Positions 62,376 to 64,000 of a stretch of DNA of 64,000 nt are shown in pieces; the stretch's first letter is position 1, and every line of letters starts with the position of its first letter. The notes beneath the pieces were generated by a model. It was not told the origin of the DNA, ran no database searches, and worked only from the letters and a program-made list of their open reading frames with translations. Origin of the DNA: Saprospiraceae bacterium (GTDB lineage: Bacteria; Bacteroidota; Bacteroidia; Chitinophagales; Saprospiraceae). Both the position numbers and the translations under genes were made by a program. Where the stretch lies: contig JADJWV010000003.1 in assembly GCA_016716185.1 (NCBI GenBank), positions 186,001 to 250,000 on the forward strand. The letters are read 5' to 3'.

Positions 62376-64000
62376 TGAGCCTTATCGATACAAATAAAGT
62401 CAAGGAAGTATTTGAAAGAAATCGCCAAACAGCCGAACCCATTGCAATGAAGCAGGATAAAGAACTCGTACTTCATGGCGATGTGAGAGTCGATCCCTAC
62501 TACTGGCTCAATGAACGCGAAAATCCGGAGGTGATCGATTATCTCAAACAGGAAAACGAATACCTTGATAACATCCTGGCTCCCGCGAAACCATTGCGCG
62601 AAAAATTATTCGAAGAAATGTTAGCCCGGATCCAGCAGGAGGATCAGACCGTGCCCTATCCCATGGGTGCTTTTCTCTATTACATCCGGCACGAGCATGG
62701 AAAGGAATATCCGGTTTATTGCAGAAAAAAAAGGACCGATGCAGAGGCCGGTGAAGAAATCATCCTGGATGTGAACAAACTTGCCGAAGGCAAGAAATTT
62801 TGTCATGTGATTCCACCAAAACTGAGTCCCGATGGACGCAAATTGGTCTACGGTCTCGATACAACCGGTAGAAACCTGCACCAGGCATTTGTCATAGATT
62901 TGTTGACGGGAGAAACTACGGAAACCATAAACAGGATCATGGCTGGAGATTTTGTTTGGACACCCGATAATCTTTCATTTTATTACAATACTAAAGATGA
63001 AGAGAATCTGCGATCCGATCGGGCCTGGTTACACACACTCGGGCAGGCATTTGAAGAGGATACTTTGATCTACCATGAAACGGATGAAACCACCTATGTC
63101 AGTCTATCCGCATCAAAAGACAGGACACATTTATTCATGCATTGCGGATATACGGAAAATGTCGAATGCCATTTTTTAAACATGAATGAAAAGTCTGCTT
63201 CGCTTCAATGTATTAAACCACGGGTATCTGGGTTTTATTACTCGGTCGATTATTTTGACCATCAATTTTACATCCTTCACAATGACCAGGCTGTAAACTT
63301 TAAAATAAGCAAGGCAAATGTTTCAGCATTTCAGTTTGAAAAATGGGTCGAGTTCATTCCGCATTCTGAAGAGATTTTGATTCAGGATATGGATTTCTTC
63401 TCAAATTACCTCGTCATTCATGAGCGCAGTAATGGATTGAATCAAATCCGCATCCATCCCTGGAATGAATCGGCGGAACCCCATTTTATCCGCTTTCCGG
63501 ATGCCAGCTACGATTGCTGGTTGGGAGCAAATAAGGAATTGGATACGGAAATACTCCGCTTGCATTATACTTCACTCACCACGCCCAGTTCGACCTTCGA
63601 TTACGATATGCGGAATCGAACTTTGCAATTATTGAAAGAACATAAGGTTTTGGGTGATTTTGATAAATCCAATTATGTTTCTGAATACCTGCAGGCACCG
63701 GCCAGAGATGGCGTCATGATTCCCATATCCTTGGTGTATCGCAAAGGATTTCAAAAAAACGGCAAAGCTCCGTTATTGCTCAATGCATATGGGAGTTACG
63801 GCATCAGTTACGATCCCGTTTTCAGCAGCAATGCCTTATCCTTACTCGATCGGGGATTTGTTTTAGCCATTGCCCATATTCGCGGTGGCAAGGAAAAAGG
63901 CTGGCATTGGTATGAAAAGGGAAAGATGTTTCATAAAATGAACACTTTTTACGATTACATCGATTGTGCAGAATACCTGATCCGCGAACACTACACGACT
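62376..64000 (+). CDS. ptrB: Oligopeptidase B / S9A prolyl oligopeptidase-family peptidase, N-terminal part
   Basis: The gene runs off the end of the window; 541 codons are visible without a stop. It begins MSLIDTNKVKEVFERNRQTAEP, then GDVRVDPYYWLNERENPEVIDYL, the N-terminal signature of protease II. A beta-propeller region follows (about 130-430) and then the start of the catalytic alpha/beta hydrolase domain: LLLNAYGSYGISYDPVFSS, LLDRGFVLAIAHIRGG and KMNTFYDYIDCAEYL. The catalytic serine (GGSAGG) lies outside. Oligopeptidase B cuts short peptides after Lys or Arg. There is no signal peptide, so it is cytoplasmic. The gap 62156-62375 shows nothing. Confidence 0.9.

Overview
The window is chromosomal DNA from a member of the Bacteroidota. 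The signs are T9SS-type C-terminal sorting domains on two secreted proteins, promoters with the Bacteroidota -7 box TAnnTTTG, almost no Shine-Dalgarno sequences, a two-gene transketolase, an L-aspartate oxidase and a futalosine-pathway menaquinone enzyme. The gene style (four-CHRD protein, PKD-type protein, reg_prop/LytTR signalling) would fit a Saprospiria-like lineage, but this cannot be proven from the window. Most genes are housekeeping; no prophage, CRISPR array, antiphage cluster or intact transposase gene was seen.

Layout. 1-5.8 kb: end of rsmA, a small lipoprotein, and the rimP-nusA-infB operon (minus strand) with a promoter and an intrinsic-terminator-like hairpin in its leader. 5.9-11.8 kb: mqnC, a purine nucleoside phosphorylase, a DinB-like protein and uvrA. 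11.8-20.1 kb: a small mobile-looking element, a four-CHRD secreted protein, split transketolase, an esterase, an acyltransferase, and a PKD-type gene split by one in-frame TAG. 20.1-35.2 kb: lpxD, polA, odhB/sucB, a SulP transporter, a VWA protein, a membrane sulfatase-fold enzyme, a methyltransferase, an EEP-family protein, two overlapping rhomboids and mutL. 35.2-44.7 kb: two large repeat arrays, a CHAD protein, a PurF-like amidotransferase, YqeY, a CAU tRNA with a tandem duplication behind it, a HAD phosphatase, recX, a four-helix protein and nadB. 44.7-64 kb: a beta-barrel, a broken GNAT gene, a ferredoxin-NADP reductase-like protein, a GHMP kinase, an FG-GAP T9SS protein, paralogous small proteins, a VanZ-like protein, a LytTR/LytS two-component pair, dnaE, and the start of an oligopeptidase B gene.

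The most unusual content is between the genes. (1) Low-complexity arrays of short words sit directly behind the stop codons of many genes. They read in the same orientation relative to the upstream gene on both strands, and in two cases they have been translated into the protein C-terminus. (2) A 58-59 bp palindromic element with 12-bp arms occurs seven times (five good copies, two diverged). (3) There are a 180-bp tandem array, a composite array combining (1) and (2), and a roughly 195-bp duplication that carries a tRNA promoter and the tRNA 5' end.

Two genes are interrupted only by in-frame stops without frameshifts. One of them, a GNAT acetyltransferase, has three TGA codons, two at positions where glycine is expected. 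Several genes have their -7 box 5-9 bases before the ATG, implying leaderless or near-leaderless mRNAs; in such places the TTTG of the promoter can be mistaken for a TTG start codon, and starts are corrected accordingly below. All homology statements rest on reading motifs by eye; no database search was possible.
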